Positions 43,839 to 52,760 are shown, counted from the first letter of the stretch. The stretch: 64,000 nt of DNA from Brevibacillus fluminis (GCF_003710825.1 NZ_RHHQ01000004.1:372001-436000), one strand, 5' to 3'. Notes: generated by a model from the sequence alone, not told the origin. Translations and numbers: made by a program.

Positions 43839-43854
43839 TTGTTAAGCTATCTAA
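43839..43854 (-). promoter_or_regulatory. Putative MarR operator before marR
   Basis: Minus-strand TTAGATAGCTTAACAA, 15 of 16 bases shared with the site at 43280-43295, about 23-38 bases upstream of the marR start codon. Confidence 0.65.
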
Positions 43855-43890
43855 TGCAATTATAGAATGTTTCTCTTCAAGAAAGCAAGC

Positions 43891-43921
43891 CGAAAACCAG
43901 CCGATAATCAGCTGGTTTTCG
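43891..43921 (-). terminator. Probable terminator after the IMP dehydrogenase gene
   Basis: CGAAAACCAGC and GCTGGTTTTCG form a perfect 11-base stem with a 9-base loop, 36 bases after the stop codon. Only four T lie within the stem and no long T-run follows, so it is a weaker call. Confidence 0.55.
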
Positions 43922-43956
43922 TAAGGCATAGCGTACCGTTTTTTTCGTAGCGTGGA

Positions 43957-45456
43957 TCAATCCGCTCCCAAGCTGCTCTCCTTCAGCATGACATCGTGTG
44001 CCCCACCCTCAACCAGGCTTGTGGCAGAAACCAAGGAAATCCGCGCGGTGCGCTGCAGCTCCTCAATCGTTTTGGCGCCGCAGTTGCACATCGTCGATTT
44101 GATCTTGCTGATCGTCTTCTCGACGTTTTCCCGCAGGCTGCCTGCATACGGGACGTACGAATCGACACCTTCTTCAAAAACAAGCGATTGCTTGCCGCCT
44201 AAATCATAGCGCTGCCAGTTGCGCGCGCGGTTTGAGCCTTCCGCCCAATATTCTTTTACATAGCTGTTGCCGATCTTAAGTTTTTTCGTGGGGCTTTCGT
44301 CAAAACGGGCGAAATACCGGCCCATCATCACGAAATTGGCACCCATCGCGAGAGCCAGCGTGATGTGGTAGTCGTGGACAATCCCCCCATCCGAGCAGAT
44401 CGGAATGTAGATGCCAGTCTTTTCATAATATTCGTCGCGCGCCTGCGCCACTTCGATCAAAGCGGTCGCTTGTCCACGTCCGATCCCTTTTTGCTCGCGC
44501 GTGATGCAGATAGAGCCGCCGCCGATACCTACCTTGACGAAATCGGCACCCGACTCGACGAGATACAGGAAACCTTCCCGATCGACCACATTGCCCGCCC
44601 CGATTTTTAGGTCGGTATGCTCCTTCACATACTGGATCGCCTCGCGCTGCCATTCGCTGTACCCGTCCGATGAGTCGAGAACGACGATATCAACGCCCGC
44701 TTCAGCCAAAGCAGGCACACGCTCCTTGTAATCTTTCGTATTGATACCGGCTCCGACAATATAGCTTTTTTTGTCATCCAAGAGCTCAAGCGGATTTTCC
44801 TTGTTGCGGTCATAGTCTTTGCGGAAAACGAGATAGACGAGATTTTGCTCGTCATCGATGATTGGCAGGCAATTGAGCTTGTGTTCCCAGATGAGGTCGT
44901 TTGCTTCCGGCAAGGTGATGCCGACTTTTCCATAAATTAGGGAGGAGAAAGGAGTCATGAACGAGTGAATTGGTTTGTCAGGTAGATCGCGGGAGATGCG
45001 GTAGTCTCGGCTCGTCACGATGCCGAGCAATTTTCCGGTTGGGGAGCCATCGTGCGTGATGGCGACTGTGGAGTGTCCATTCGCTTCTTTGCTGGCAAGA
45101 ACGTCAGCAAGCGTATGATCGGGGGTAAGGTTGGAGCGGCTCGTGACAAAACCCGCTTTATAAGCCTTCACTTTGCGTACCATCGCCGCCTGATCTGCAA
45201 CGGATTGCGAACCAAATAAAAACGATATACCGCCTGTTTGCGCGAGTGCGACCGCCAAATGATTGTCGGAAACCGCCTGCATGACAGCAGAGGCAAATGG
45301 AATGTTCAGCTCGATTGCCGAGCGTTCCCCTTTGGCGAACTTGACAATTGGCGTCCGCATATTCACGTTTGCGGGAATGCAGTCTTTCGTGGTCAAATTC
45401 GGCAGCAACAAATACTCGCTAAATGTACGTGAAGGTTCCTGATAATAGAATGCCAC
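43957..45456 (-). CDS. guaB: Inosine-5'-monophosphate dehydrogenase
   Basis: NAD-dependent enzyme oxidising IMP to XMP in GMP synthesis. From the GTG at 45456 it has 499 residues beginning [17 protein letters not shown], with AGGA five bases upstream; ATG codons at 45477 and 45498 have no site. The catalytic loop [11 protein letters not shown] carries Cys317, the substrate motifs SDGG and MMGRYFA are present, and two CBS motifs lie at about 100-215. The sequence is of the form also seen in some protists and differs from the common Bacillus GuaB, so a second guaB may exist elsewhere. Confidence 0.92.
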   Translation of the reverse strand: MAFYYQEPSRTFSEYLLLPNLTTKDCIPANVNMRTPIVKFAKGERSAIELNIPFASAVMQAVSDNHLAVALAQTGGISFLFGSQSVADQAAMVRKVKAYKAGFVTSRSNLTPDHTLADVLASKEANGHSTVAITHDGSPTGKLLGIVTSRDYRISRDLPDKPIHSFMTPFSSLIYGKVGITLPEANDLIWEHKLNCLPIIDDEQNLVYLVFRKDYDRNKENPLELLDDKKSYIVGAGINTKDYKERVPALAEAGVDIVVLDSSDGYSEWQREAIQYVKEHTDLKIGAGNVVDREGFLYLVESGADFVKVGIGGGSICITREQKGIGRGQATALIEVAQARDEYYEKTGIYIPICSDGGIVHDYHITLALAMGANFVMMGRYFARFDESPTKKLKIGNSYVKEYWAEGSNRARNWQRYDLGGKQSLVFEEGVDSYVPYAGSLRENVEKTISKIKSTMCNCGAKTIEELQRTARISLVSATSLVEGGAHDVMLKESSLGAD

Positions 45457-45645
45457 TCTCTTCCTACCCCTTTTCATGGAAATTTTTTTAAAGCCCATTC
45501 TATTCCATTTGGGTAAAGGAAGTCAATTCAAAATATTATTGCGGTTCATTTTGCTCGTTACTTTCTTCCACTCCTCCCAACTATTTTCCATTGCATCTTT
45601 TTTTTGACTCTCTACAATAGGGAAAGAAGAAGGAGGAGGTCAACC

Positions 45646-46290
45646 ATGAAAAGATTCCACAAGTGGGCACTTTCCTTCCTGGTATTGTGCTCCACGACGC
45701 TTGCCGCACATTCACCCGTGGAAGCAGCAACCGTGCTGCAAGTGGGCAGCCAAACTGGGGATGTGTGGGATTTGCAATATCGCCTCCAGTCCATCGGTTA
45801 TGACGTCGGCAAACTGGACGGCATTTACGGAAGCCAAACGAGACAAGCGGTCATCCGCTTTCAAGAAGATTATGGCCTGAACGTTGACGGAATTGCTGGC
45901 AGCACGACGATTGGGATTTTGAAAAAATACTCCGTCAATGCAACCGAAATGGATTTGCTTGCACGCCTCGTATACAGCGAAGCGCGCGGAGAATCGTATA
46001 CCGGGCAAGTCGCAGTCGCAGCCGTCGTAATGAACCGTCTGCAGTCGTCCGAATTCCCGAAAACGATTCGAGATGTAATTTTCCAGGCTGGCGCATTTAC
46101 TGCGACAGATGACGGACAATTTTGGCTGACGCCTGATTCTACCGCTTATCTGGCTGCACAAGACGCGGTCCGCGGTTGGGACCCATCTGGCAATGCGCTC
46201 TATTACTTTAACCCGATTACCGCCACATCCAAGTGGATTTGGACCCGCCCGCAAATCAAGCAGATCGGTCATCACATTTTTACAAAATAA
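45646..46290 (+). CDS. Secreted cell wall hydrolase with SleB/CwlJ domain and peptidoglycan-binding domain
   Basis: Spore cortex-lytic type protein of 214 residues: a signal peptide (cleaved near VEA-ATV, about residue 27), a peptidoglycan_binding_1 domain (about 30-95, with YRLQSIGYDVGKLDGIYG) and a Hydrolase_2 domain (about 108-214, with LVYSEARGESYTGQVAVAAVVMNR). This is the domain order of SleB, a lytic transglycosylase active in germination. The ATG at 45646 has GGAGGAGG upstream. It is shorter than Bacillus subtilis SleB (about 305), so it could be a paralogue such as CwlJ- or YkvT-like. It ends in a terminator. Confidence 0.9.
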   Translation: MKRFHKWALSFLVLCSTTLAAHSPVEAATVLQVGSQTGDVWDLQYRLQSIGYDVGKLDGIYGSQTRQAVIRFQEDYGLNVDGIAGSTTIGILKKYSVNATEMDLLARLVYSEARGESYTGQVAVAAVVMNRLQSSEFPKTIRDVIFQAGAFTATDDGQFWLTPDSTAYLAAQDAVRGWDPSGNALYYFNPITATSKWIWTRPQIKQIGHHIFTK

Positions 46291-46307
46291 CCTAAGTATC
46301 TACGATC

Positions 46308-46342
46308 ACAAACCAGCCCATTTGCAGGCTGGTTTGTTCGTT
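46308..46342 (+). terminator. Intrinsic terminator after the SleB-like gene
   Basis: ACAAACCAGCC and GGCTGGTTTGT form a perfect 11-base stem with an 8-base loop, followed by TCGTTTT on the plus strand. Confidence 0.8.
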
Positions 46343-46376
46343 TTCACAGATCGTTGTGATCGCGTTCCATCTGATA

Positions 46377-47048
46377 TCATTTAGTCTTACGCACACCCTT
46401 GTGTGGCATTTCCATGGGTTCGGGGTCCGCAAGTTCGGTGAATACAACCAGTCTTCTTGCATGTTCCTGCGTTTTTTTGTTGAAACGTCCTGAACATGTA
46501 ATCAAGTTCAAATGCGGCTTGTTGGCCTGCCCAAAGATTTTTTCCAGAGGGGCATCCGCCGTATTGTACGAGACGACGTCTTTTACGACAAAATTGATTC
46601 GTTTCCCTTTTTCATTGGAGACGATCACTTTGGCGCCTGGCTTCAAATCGCGCAAACGATAAAAAATCGCAGGTCCGGTATAGTGGTCAAAATGACCGGC
46701 GATGACTGCATTTCCTCTTTCGCCTGGCTTTGTCCATGGCGATAAAATGCCCACCTTATCAAATTCCTTTGGTACTCCCATGTTTCCCTTCGGTGTGACG
46801 CCGACCGCCTCCACACGCGCCTTCAATTTGATGGACGGGATCTCAAGCAGGTCAGGCATGATCGGATACGGCGGAATAGCAGGTTTGGTATATAGTTTGA
46901 TGTGCGGAACCGAATAGAGCCTTGGTTCGACATGCTGATTGAGCGATAATTGCTGCTCGCGGACTGGTGCGGGTTCCGGTTTGGTTGCTGCGCAGCCGCA
47001 GCAAATGAGAAGTATGAGTACGACATGAGCAAGCGGTCGATTGATCAT
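46377..47048 (-). CDS. Sortase, class F type
   Basis: Membrane-bound transpeptidase of 223 residues that would cleave an LPXTG-like motif and join the substrate to an acceptor. An N-terminal hydrophobic segment (9-18) ends in CCGC, which may act as signal anchor or weak lipobox. The catalytic His119 (AGHFDHYTGP), Cys185 (LNLITCSG) and an Arg near 198 are present, and the layout with short linker and IPSIKLKARVEAVG start resembles class F sortases. The ATG has AAGGGG upstream. It follows the tiny MPKTG-ending secreted protein gene in the same direction, with a terminator-like hairpin between them. Confidence 0.88.
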   Translation of the reverse strand: MINRPLAHVVLILLICCGCAATKPEPAPVREQQLSLNQHVEPRLYSVPHIKLYTKPAIPPYPIMPDLLEIPSIKLKARVEAVGVTPKGNMGVPKEFDKVGILSPWTKPGERGNAVIAGHFDHYTGPAIFYRLRDLKPGAKVIVSNEKGKRINFVVKDVVSYNTADAPLEKIFGQANKPHLNLITCSGRFNKKTQEHARRLVVFTELADPEPMEMPHKGVRKTK

Positions 47049-47107
47049 TCGTTTATCCCCTTATTCTTACACGTTAGAAGCTTTTTGGCGGAGCCGCGGT
47101 AGGTATT

Positions 47108-47134
47108 AAAAAAAGAGAAGGATTTCTCCTTCTC
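47108..47134 (-). terminator. Terminator or attenuator between the HTKA-repeat gene and the sortase gene
   Basis: GAGAAGGA and TCCTTCTC form a perfect 8-base stem with a 4-base loop, followed by seven T on the minus strand. It lies between two genes read in the same direction, so read-through would decide how much sortase is made. Confidence 0.85.
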
Positions 47135-47143
47135 TCCTCCACC

Positions 47144-47386
47144 TTAGTTGCTAGCGCCACCCATACCGGTTTTTGGCATGCCCGGAGTCGCTTTGGTATG
47201 GAATTTGTGACCTGCTTTTGTCGCTTTTGTATGCATTTTGCCATGGTGAGCTTTCGTGTGCATTTTGTGATGGGCTTTCGTATGAGTAGTGCCTTTCTTA
47301 GCTCCATCGTGCTCAGTCTTGGCAAAAGCAGAAGCGGAAGAGAACACCAAGCAAAGTGCAGTCGCGATTGCAAAAGCTTTCTTCAT
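47144..47386 (-). CDS. Small secreted His/Lys-rich repeat protein with C-terminal MPKTG motif
   Basis: Exported 80-residue protein. A signal peptide ends at ASAFA (cleavage after residue 22). The mature part has four HTKA repeats starting at 35, 43, 52 and 63 and is rich in His and Lys, so it is strongly basic and may bind metal or polyanions. The last eleven residues are MPKTGMGGASN, with a sortase-like MPKTG at 70-74 but no following membrane segment or basic tail. The start ATG at 47386 has GGTGG upstream. It lies 95 bases upstream of a class F-type sortase gene on the same strand, so it is a candidate substrate. Confidence 0.82.
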   Translation of the reverse strand: MKKAFAIATALCLVFSSASAFAKTEHDGAKKGTTHTKAHHKMHTKAHHGKMHTKATKAGHKFHTKATPGMPKTGMGGASN

Positions 47387-47587
47387 GTTGTTGTCCACCA
47401 TTCTTTCGTAGAGGATTTGTCAGACATTACTATCGTGCACATGAATGCCGCTCGTTACTAAAGTAAAAGAGAGGGAAGAGCACTAACTTTCAGGGAGAGA
47501 AGGAAACTACTGTCATTTCACCTCCATGACCCGGCAATCATGTTTCTCCTGCCTTGTACATAACATAGGGACGAGGGAGGGAAAGAA

Positions 47588-48757
47588 ATGAGAGGGACTT
47601 ATGTGTGGGTACTGCTTGCCATATTGTTTCTGGCTTCTTTTGACATGCATGCGCAATTGCCGCTGTTGGCTCCTTATGCACGAACATTGGGAGCAACCAC
47701 GCTGGTCATCGGAATTTTGCTGGGCGCTTATTCGATGAGCAACCTGCTCGGTCATCTGATCGCAGGACCGCTGCTCGACCGATACAGCAAAAAGCTGTTC
47801 ATCTGCGCCGGCCTATTTTTGGCAGGCTGGCTTCTGGTCGGCCAAGGAATGGTGGACACCCCGGACACGCTCCTGTGGCTTCGTCTGATTTTTGGCTTCA
47901 CAATGGCATTTGTCACCCCGACTTGCCTTGCACTTCTCGGTCAGTTGGCGAGGACACCGGAGGAGCAGGGCGTCTACATGGTCAAAAAAGGAATGGCACT
48001 TACAGCTGCCTCCATCGTCGCACCGGCCATCGGCGGCTTGCTTGCGGCGAAATTCGGCTACGGCGATACTTTTTTTATTTTTGGCGGCGTGATGATGCTG
48101 GCGTCAATGGTCGGGATCTGGAGCCTTCCTACAAAAAAAGCACTGAATTCCATGAGCAAACCGCAGCCGGATAAAAAGGTTTCGGCTTTTCGTGTCATGA
48201 TGACCACCCATACAATGTACCCCGCCTATATATGTGGCTTCGCCACCACCTTTGCCAGCGGAACGCTCATGTATGAGATTCCGCTGTTGCTGCAGGAAAA
48301 ACATCTGGACCCGACAGTATCCGGCATTATGTTCAGCGTAATGGGGGTAGGCTCGCTCCTGATGCTGAGCCAGTTTTGGTTAAACCGCCTCTCCCCTGTC
48401 GTTCGCTGCTCCGTGTCGATGTTGGTGCTCGGCTTGACCATGTATAGCTTGGCGCTTTTTGGACCATCTAATCTTTATGCGCCCGTTTTTATCCTTGGCG
48501 CCTGCTTTGGAGTGCTTTACCCAGCGATGACTACGATGCTTGCGCAAAGCGCCCCGCCCTCCATTTACGGGACGGCATTCAGCCTGTATGCCGCTGCCCT
48601 GTCCGTCGGTTCCATTGCCGGCCCGATCGTCGCTGGAGCGATATCACAAGGCCACGCCACTTTCTTCATCAGCTTTTTGGTGGCCATGGTCGCAAGCCTT
48701 ATTACCGGCTGGTTGTACACGATTACCCACGCCAGTCCCCGTTCGGTCACGCGATAA
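47588..48757 (+). CDS. MFS transporter
   Basis: Membrane transporter of 389 residues with about twelve hydrophobic segments. Motif A is visible as GPLLDRYSKK between segments 2 and 3, and the early LFLASFDMHAQLPLLAPYA suits drug or sugar effluxers of this group. The ATG follows GAGGGAGGGAAAG. The substrate is unknown. The stop codon is immediately followed by the remnant of a glyoxalase-fold gene. Confidence 0.9.
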   Translation: MRGTYVWVLLAILFLASFDMHAQLPLLAPYARTLGATTLVIGILLGAYSMSNLLGHLIAGPLLDRYSKKLFICAGLFLAGWLLVGQGMVDTPDTLLWLRLIFGFTMAFVTPTCLALLGQLARTPEEQGVYMVKKGMALTAASIVAPAIGGLLAAKFGYGDTFFIFGGVMMLASMVGIWSLPTKKALNSMSKPQPDKKVSAFRVMMTTHTMYPAYICGFATTFASGTLMYEIPLLLQEKHLDPTVSGIMFSVMGVGSLLMLSQFWLNRLSPVVRCSVSMLVLGLTMYSLALFGPSNLYAPVFILGACFGVLYPAMTTMLAQSAPPSIYGTAFSLYAAALSVGSIAGPIVAGAISQGHATFFISFLVAMVASLITGWLYTITHASPRSVTR

Positions 48758-48795
48758 CCAATTGTAGATTCCAGTGGGATTGGTGGGAAACCTTT

Positions 48796-49011
48796 TTGCC
48801 GAGCGGAGCGTATTTTCATATCGCCTTTCGCACAAGTGATGTAGATGCAGCCGTTGCAGCAGCGGTCAAGGCTGGAGCAGTGCTCACCGACGGTCCGCGC
48901 GATGTTGTCCTCGGCAATCAGCCGTCAACACCGGCACGCATCGCTTTTGTCAAAGGATTAAATGGGAAGACCATCGAGTTTTTCCAAAGCACGGGCGACA
49001 ATCAGCTGTAA
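48796..49011 (+). pseudogene. C-terminal half of a VOC (glyoxalase/bleomycin resistance) protein, 5'-truncated
   Basis: The 71 residues (from a TTG) match the second half of a vicinal-oxygen-chelate domain: GAYFHIAFRTSDVDAAV, a glycine-rich turn with a variable loop, and RIAFVKGLNGKTIEFFQ, where the His and Glu metal ligands normally lie. A full domain needs about 120 residues, so roughly the first half is missing. Upstream in the same frame there is no matching sequence, so the gene seems to be cut off next to the MFS gene. It could still be translated as a short peptide, as a weak GGTGGG lies before the TTG. Confidence 0.6.
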
Positions 49012-49033
49012 GGCAGAACATAAAAACAGGAAT

Positions 49034-49066
49034 AGACCGGCAGGCACGTATGCCCACCGGTCTTTA
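49034..49066 (+). terminator. Probable intrinsic terminator after the VOC remnant
   Basis: AGACCGG and CCGGTCT form a 7-base stem, with an inner GGCA/TGCC stem in the loop, followed by TTTA. It could serve either of the convergent units. Confidence 0.6.
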
Positions 49067-49077
49067 GTGTGTGTGGA

Positions 49078-49572
49078 TTACTCAGCGTAAATTTCCTTTA
49101 CCAATACATAACCATCCCAGTCGCGAGAAATTTTCCACCCCTCGCTTTCCTTGACGAAATCGATCTGTCCGTTCGCTTCTATCACCTTGCTCGGTCGACC
49201 ATCCGGATAAGTCAATTCCAGCTTCATCGTATAATCATAGGAACGCGTGCTGTCTGCCTCCGATTTGGGCTGCAATGCCAGCTCTTTCACTGTGATATTA
49301 GCTTTTTGGTGAATGGCGACCAACGTGGCGATGCCCATAACGCGGTTGTTTGTAATAGACCGATATTCCTTTTCAGTAAAGTAAGGTTTGATTCTCTCTT
49401 GTCTTTCGAGGATGGTCTGGATATCGTCTTTCACTTTTGTGTAATCGGCAATTTCGTATTCGACCTTTTTGGCTTTTTCGGCTAATGCCCGTACTTGCTC
49501 ATCTGGAGTTGGCTCTCCGCATGCGGCCAAAACGGCAGCTGCGATGCTTATGGCGATCCCAAGACGCTTCAT
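49078..49572 (-). CDS. Lipoprotein of unknown function
   Basis: Not recognised beyond its class. It has 164 residues with a lipoprotein signal (MKRLGIAISIAAAVLAAC) and lipidated Cys18. The mature part starts with a helical, charged region (EQVRALAEKAKKVEYEIADY) and ends with a beta-rich domain (YDYTMKLELTYPDG, GQIDFVKESEGWKISRDWDGY) of a type seen in NTF2-like or cystatin-like folds. The ATG follows GGAGGGGGG. It stands alone between a terminator and the MerR gene. Confidence 0.88.
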   Translation of the reverse strand: MKRLGIAISIAAAVLAACGEPTPDEQVRALAEKAKKVEYEIADYTKVKDDIQTILERQERIKPYFTEKEYRSITNNRVMGIATLVAIHQKANITVKELALQPKSEADSTRSYDYTMKLELTYPDGRPSKVIEANGQIDFVKESEGWKISRDWDGYVLVKEIYAE

Positions 49573-49674
49573 GATTATCCCCCCTCCCTTGTAACCATAA
49601 CAAACGATTCCAAAGTCTGGAAGATGGGGTTATCTTTTCATAATATTCAGTCTGTTATACAAGGAGGAGGGTCT

Positions 49675-50496
49675 TTATCTCTCCTTTTTCACGGGAATTT
49701 GGATTTCGGTAACATGCTGGCTCGTATCCGCTGTCGTCAAGTAGCCTTCATGGTGCACTTCGCGAACGGGTCCAGCCAGTGTGTAATCATTTTGTTCCAT
49801 CCATAGCTGCAGGGCGGTGTAGGCATTGGTCAAGGTGTCCGTATCCCCTTTGTGGATGACGCAGGCTAGTTCATTTACAGATTCCAGCTCGCGGCACGCA
49901 ATTCGGTTCGTTTCTGGTATCGTCTCATGAACCGGAACGGCAACCTCGATATTCGGACCACATTCCTCATTGCTTGCATCGTAATAAATGGCAATCGGCG
50001 AGCTGATTTTAGCGCGATGGCTGCTCAAGTGAGAAATCAGTTCATTCCAAAGCAAACCCTGATTTGTGTAATCAGCTACATGCTCCCGAATCGACATGAC
50101 CATCTTGGCTTCTTCCTTTTTGATCACGACATCATACTGTAACATGTGTACATCCTCCTCTTTTTGCAAGTGATGGATCAGGTGTGTGAGGCGATTCAGC
50201 TTCTCCTGCCGGGATGCAAGCTCAGCTTGAAGCTCCGCTTTTTTTTGCTGTAAGATAGTTACCATTGCTACTGCTGACGTGTCCTCACCGCTGATTTGCG
50301 CAATTTCTTGCAAGGAAAAATCGAACGCCTTAAACGCCATAATGCGATGCAAGCGAGGAATTTGGCTCGCCGCATAATACCGATAACCCGTTTGCTCGTC
50401 AATTTTCATCGGCGGCAAAAGCCCCAGCTCGTCATAATGATGCAGCGCTTTGATAGACACCTTGTTCAGCTTTGCGAAATCACCGATTTTGAACAT
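49675..50496 (-). CDS. MerR family regulator with GyrI-like effector-binding domain
   Basis: Regulator of 273 residues similar to BltR/BmrR-type multidrug sensors. The N-terminal HTH reads MFKIGDFAKLNKVSIKALHHYDELGLLPP, then a long coiled coil, then a GyrI-like beta-rich domain (PNIEVAVPVHETI) that usually binds bulky cationic compounds. The ATG at 50496 has GAGGTG at nine bases. Its own promoter has the 19-base spacer typical of MerR control. No transporter is immediately downstream, so targets are uncertain. Confidence 0.9.
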   Translation of the reverse strand: MFKIGDFAKLNKVSIKALHHYDELGLLPPMKIDEQTGYRYYAASQIPRLHRIMAFKAFDFSLQEIAQISGEDTSAVAMVTILQQKKAELQAELASRQEKLNRLTHLIHHLQKEEDVHMLQYDVVIKKEEAKMVMSIREHVADYTNQGLLWNELISHLSSHRAKISSPIAIYYDASNEECGPNIEVAVPVHETIPETNRIACRELESVNELACVIHKGDTDTLTNAYTALQLWMEQNDYTLAGPVREVHHEGYLTTADTSQHVTEIQIPVKKER

Positions 50497-50515
50497 GTTC
50501 ATCACCTCGTTTTGA

Positions 50516-50546
50516 ATCATAATGTCTCCGGTTAGGGAAGAGTCAA
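50516..50546 (-). promoter_or_regulatory. MerR-type promoter with 19-base spacer and dyad
   Basis: On the minus strand TTGACT (50546-50541) and TATGAT (50521-50516) are separated by 19 bases, and the spacer carries a CTCTTCCC / CCGGAGA type inverted repeat. This long spacer with dyad is what MerR proteins twist to activate transcription, so autoregulation is expected. Confidence 0.75.
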
Positions 50547-50717
50547 CACTTCCTTCCCATTTTCCTCAATGGTCGTGACATTTGCAAAAAACCGTTCGCC
50601 CATCCCTTCTTGTCGCAATCGTTTGTATGGCCGAAGTATACGGGAATACTTTGTATTGGTAAAATGAATATATAGAACGTTTTTCATGCCATTTATCTAT
50701 AGAAGGAGGATCGTCTC

Positions 50718-51620
50718 GTGGACATCCGTGAATTGCAGTACGTGATGGAGCTGGCACGCCTGCGCAGCTTCACCAAGGCGGCGGAAGCGCTGCACATCAC
50801 GCAGCCGACATTGAGCAAAATGATTCGCAATCTGGAAGCAGAGCTCGGGCTCGTCTTGTTTTCGCGCATCGGCAAAAAAATCGAGTGCACAGACGCTGGC
50901 CGGGTTGTCGTCGCCCATGCCCTAACTATTCTTGACTCGTTTCAAAGCTTGACCCGCGAGCTCGACGACTTGACCACGTTCACCAAAGGAACGATCCGCA
51001 TCGGTCTGCCGCCCATGGTCGGCGCCAGCTTTTTCCCCACCGTAATGAGCCAATTCCGCGCCAAATACCCCGGCCTGGACATCCACATGGTCGAGGAAGG
51101 CTCGAAAAAGCTGGAGGCGGAGATCGAGAGTGGGGGGCTGGACATGGCCGTTGTGCAGATGCCGGTGAATGACGAGCTGTTTGATTCGCATGTGTTAGTC
51201 AAGGAAAACCTGCGGCTCATCGTCCATCCCACTCACCCGCTTGCCCAACGAGACGAAGTGACGCTTGCCGAGCTCGCGGATGAATCGTTTGTTTTTTTCA
51301 GCAAAAGCTTTACCCTGCATGATCGAATCATTGAGGAATGCAAACGGGTTGGCTTCACCCCGCATGTCCTTTACGAAAGCTCGCACTGGGATTTTATCCA
51401 GGAGATGGTCGCCGTCAATCTCGGCGTCGCGTTTTTGCCCGAGACCATCTGCCGTTCGCTGCAGCCGAATCGCGTTCAAAGCGTCACGCTGGTCAAACCC
51501 GCGATCCCGTGGCATTTGGCGATGATTTGGCGAAAGAATACGTATTTGTCGCTAGCGGCACGTGAATGGATTCGTTTTACGCAGTCGCTGTTTAACAATT
51601 TCGGCACAGGGACCAAATAA
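50718..51620 (+). CDS. LysR family transcriptional regulator
   Basis: Regulator of 300 residues. The N-terminal HTH reads LQYVMELARLRSFTKAAEALHITQPTLSKMIRNLEAELG, then a long linker helix and a periplasmic-binding-like effector domain (about 90-295, with IRIGLPPMVGASFFPTVM). The start is GTG at 50718, with AAGGAGG upstream. It is related to Bacillus CidR/YwbI and CynR types. It is divergent from the MerR gene, and its target is unknown, since the gene downstream is on the other strand. Confidence 0.92.
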   Translation: MDIRELQYVMELARLRSFTKAAEALHITQPTLSKMIRNLEAELGLVLFSRIGKKIECTDAGRVVVAHALTILDSFQSLTRELDDLTTFTKGTIRIGLPPMVGASFFPTVMSQFRAKYPGLDIHMVEEGSKKLEAEIESGGLDMAVVQMPVNDELFDSHVLVKENLRLIVHPTHPLAQRDEVTLAELADESFVFFSKSFTLHDRIIEECKRVGFTPHVLYESSHWDFIQEMVAVNLGVAFLPETICRSLQPNRVQSVTLVKPAIPWHLAMIWRKNTYLSLAAREWIRFTQSLFNNFGTGTK

Positions 51621-51662
51621 GTGTGTGGAACGCTGGTCGCAAGCGTTACCTTCCGCTTTTCA

Positions 51663-52760
51663 TCACTCCGACATGTCGATTTTCTTGATTCCTCTCTTTC
51701 TAATCGCGTGTACGGCTAATAAAATCAAAGGGAACAGAATCATGAAATATCCACCGTATTGCGTCCAATCACGATAAATGGTTGTTTCCATTTTTCCTAA
51801 AGGGAGTACGAGGATGATCGAAAATGACACAACAGCACAGATGTAAAGATGTGCTCCTCTTTTCTTAGAGAAAACAAAATCAACTCCTAGTTTTGACATC
51901 CACAAATACCCTGCTGTCGTCGATAAAATCAAAAACACCCATAGTGCAACTCCCAAATTTTCAACCCGTTCAATAAATGAGAGTTTCACTGATTTAAACA
52001 AACTTAAAACAGGATAGATGACATTCGCCAATTGCCATTCTGAAAAATACATGATGCTGACAAAGGTTACGATTTCATAGGAGAGAATGACCATCCATAT
52101 TCCGATTGAGGCATGTTTGAGTGCTTTTTTTTGATTGACGATATAAGGGAAATAGATCAGCAGCAATTCATAGCCGAACATACTAAAATAAGAATCATTT
52201 ACTGCTTTTTGAATCTCGGCCGGCTTAGCTGTAAAGAGCGGGAACATATGTGAGGCTCCGCCTGCCGACATCGGCCATAGCAAAAAATAAAGCATCCAAA
52301 AGGTAAAGAAGAATGCCAAGATGCAAAAACGAGCGATTAACTTTATTCCGCCACCGGCAATATAGAGCATAACCCCATATAGACAGAAAAGCGGGAAAAA
52401 CGGGGCGATATCTGGGAGCGTAATCGCTCCAACAAGCCTAAGATAACTTTGGGAAGTCGCGGAGACCGTGAGAATGCCGTAAAGAATAAAGATGATGGTG
52501 ACGAATTTCCCCAGCCAACGACCCAATAATATTTCATTGATTTGGAACAGATTATGACGGGGATATTGCAGGCCAAGCCAGTACATCGGAAAAAGCGTAA
52601 TCTGCGCCAAGATCCCGAGTATGAACAGTACCCACCATTCGTTGTACCCTGTTGGACTTAACGTATGTGGCAACCTGAGAAGCCCCTCGCCTGTAATGAC
52701 ATTCTGGACGAGAAAGATCACATGGTAGCTCTGTAGTTTTGGAAAATTCCCTTTGTCCAT
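51663..52760 (-). CDS. Orphan spore germination permease (GerB/YndE family)
   Basis: Membrane protein of 365 residues with about ten membrane segments, of the endospore-germination permease family. The beginning KLQSYHVIFLVQNVITGEGLLRLP and the loop DSYFSMFGYELLLIYFPYI are typical. No A or C subunit gene is adjacent, unlike the receptor at 30774-34494. Its base composition looks more AT-rich than that of neighbouring genes, which hints at acquisition. It lies between a LysR gene and the phage-like cluster. Confidence 0.88.
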   Translation of the reverse strand: MDKGNFPKLQSYHVIFLVQNVITGEGLLRLPHTLSPTGYNEWWVLFILGILAQITLFPMYWLGLQYPRHNLFQINEILLGRWLGKFVTIIFILYGILTVSATSQSYLRLVGAITLPDIAPFFPLFCLYGVMLYIAGGGIKLIARFCILAFFFTFWMLYFLLWPMSAGGASHMFPLFTAKPAEIQKAVNDSYFSMFGYELLLIYFPYIVNQKKALKHASIGIWMVILSYEIVTFVSIMYFSEWQLANVIYPVLSLFKSVKLSFIERVENLGVALWVFLILSTTAGYLWMSKLGVDFVFSKKRGAHLYICAVVSFSIILVLPLGKMETTIYRDWTQYGGYFMILFPLILLAVHAIRKRGIKKIDMSE

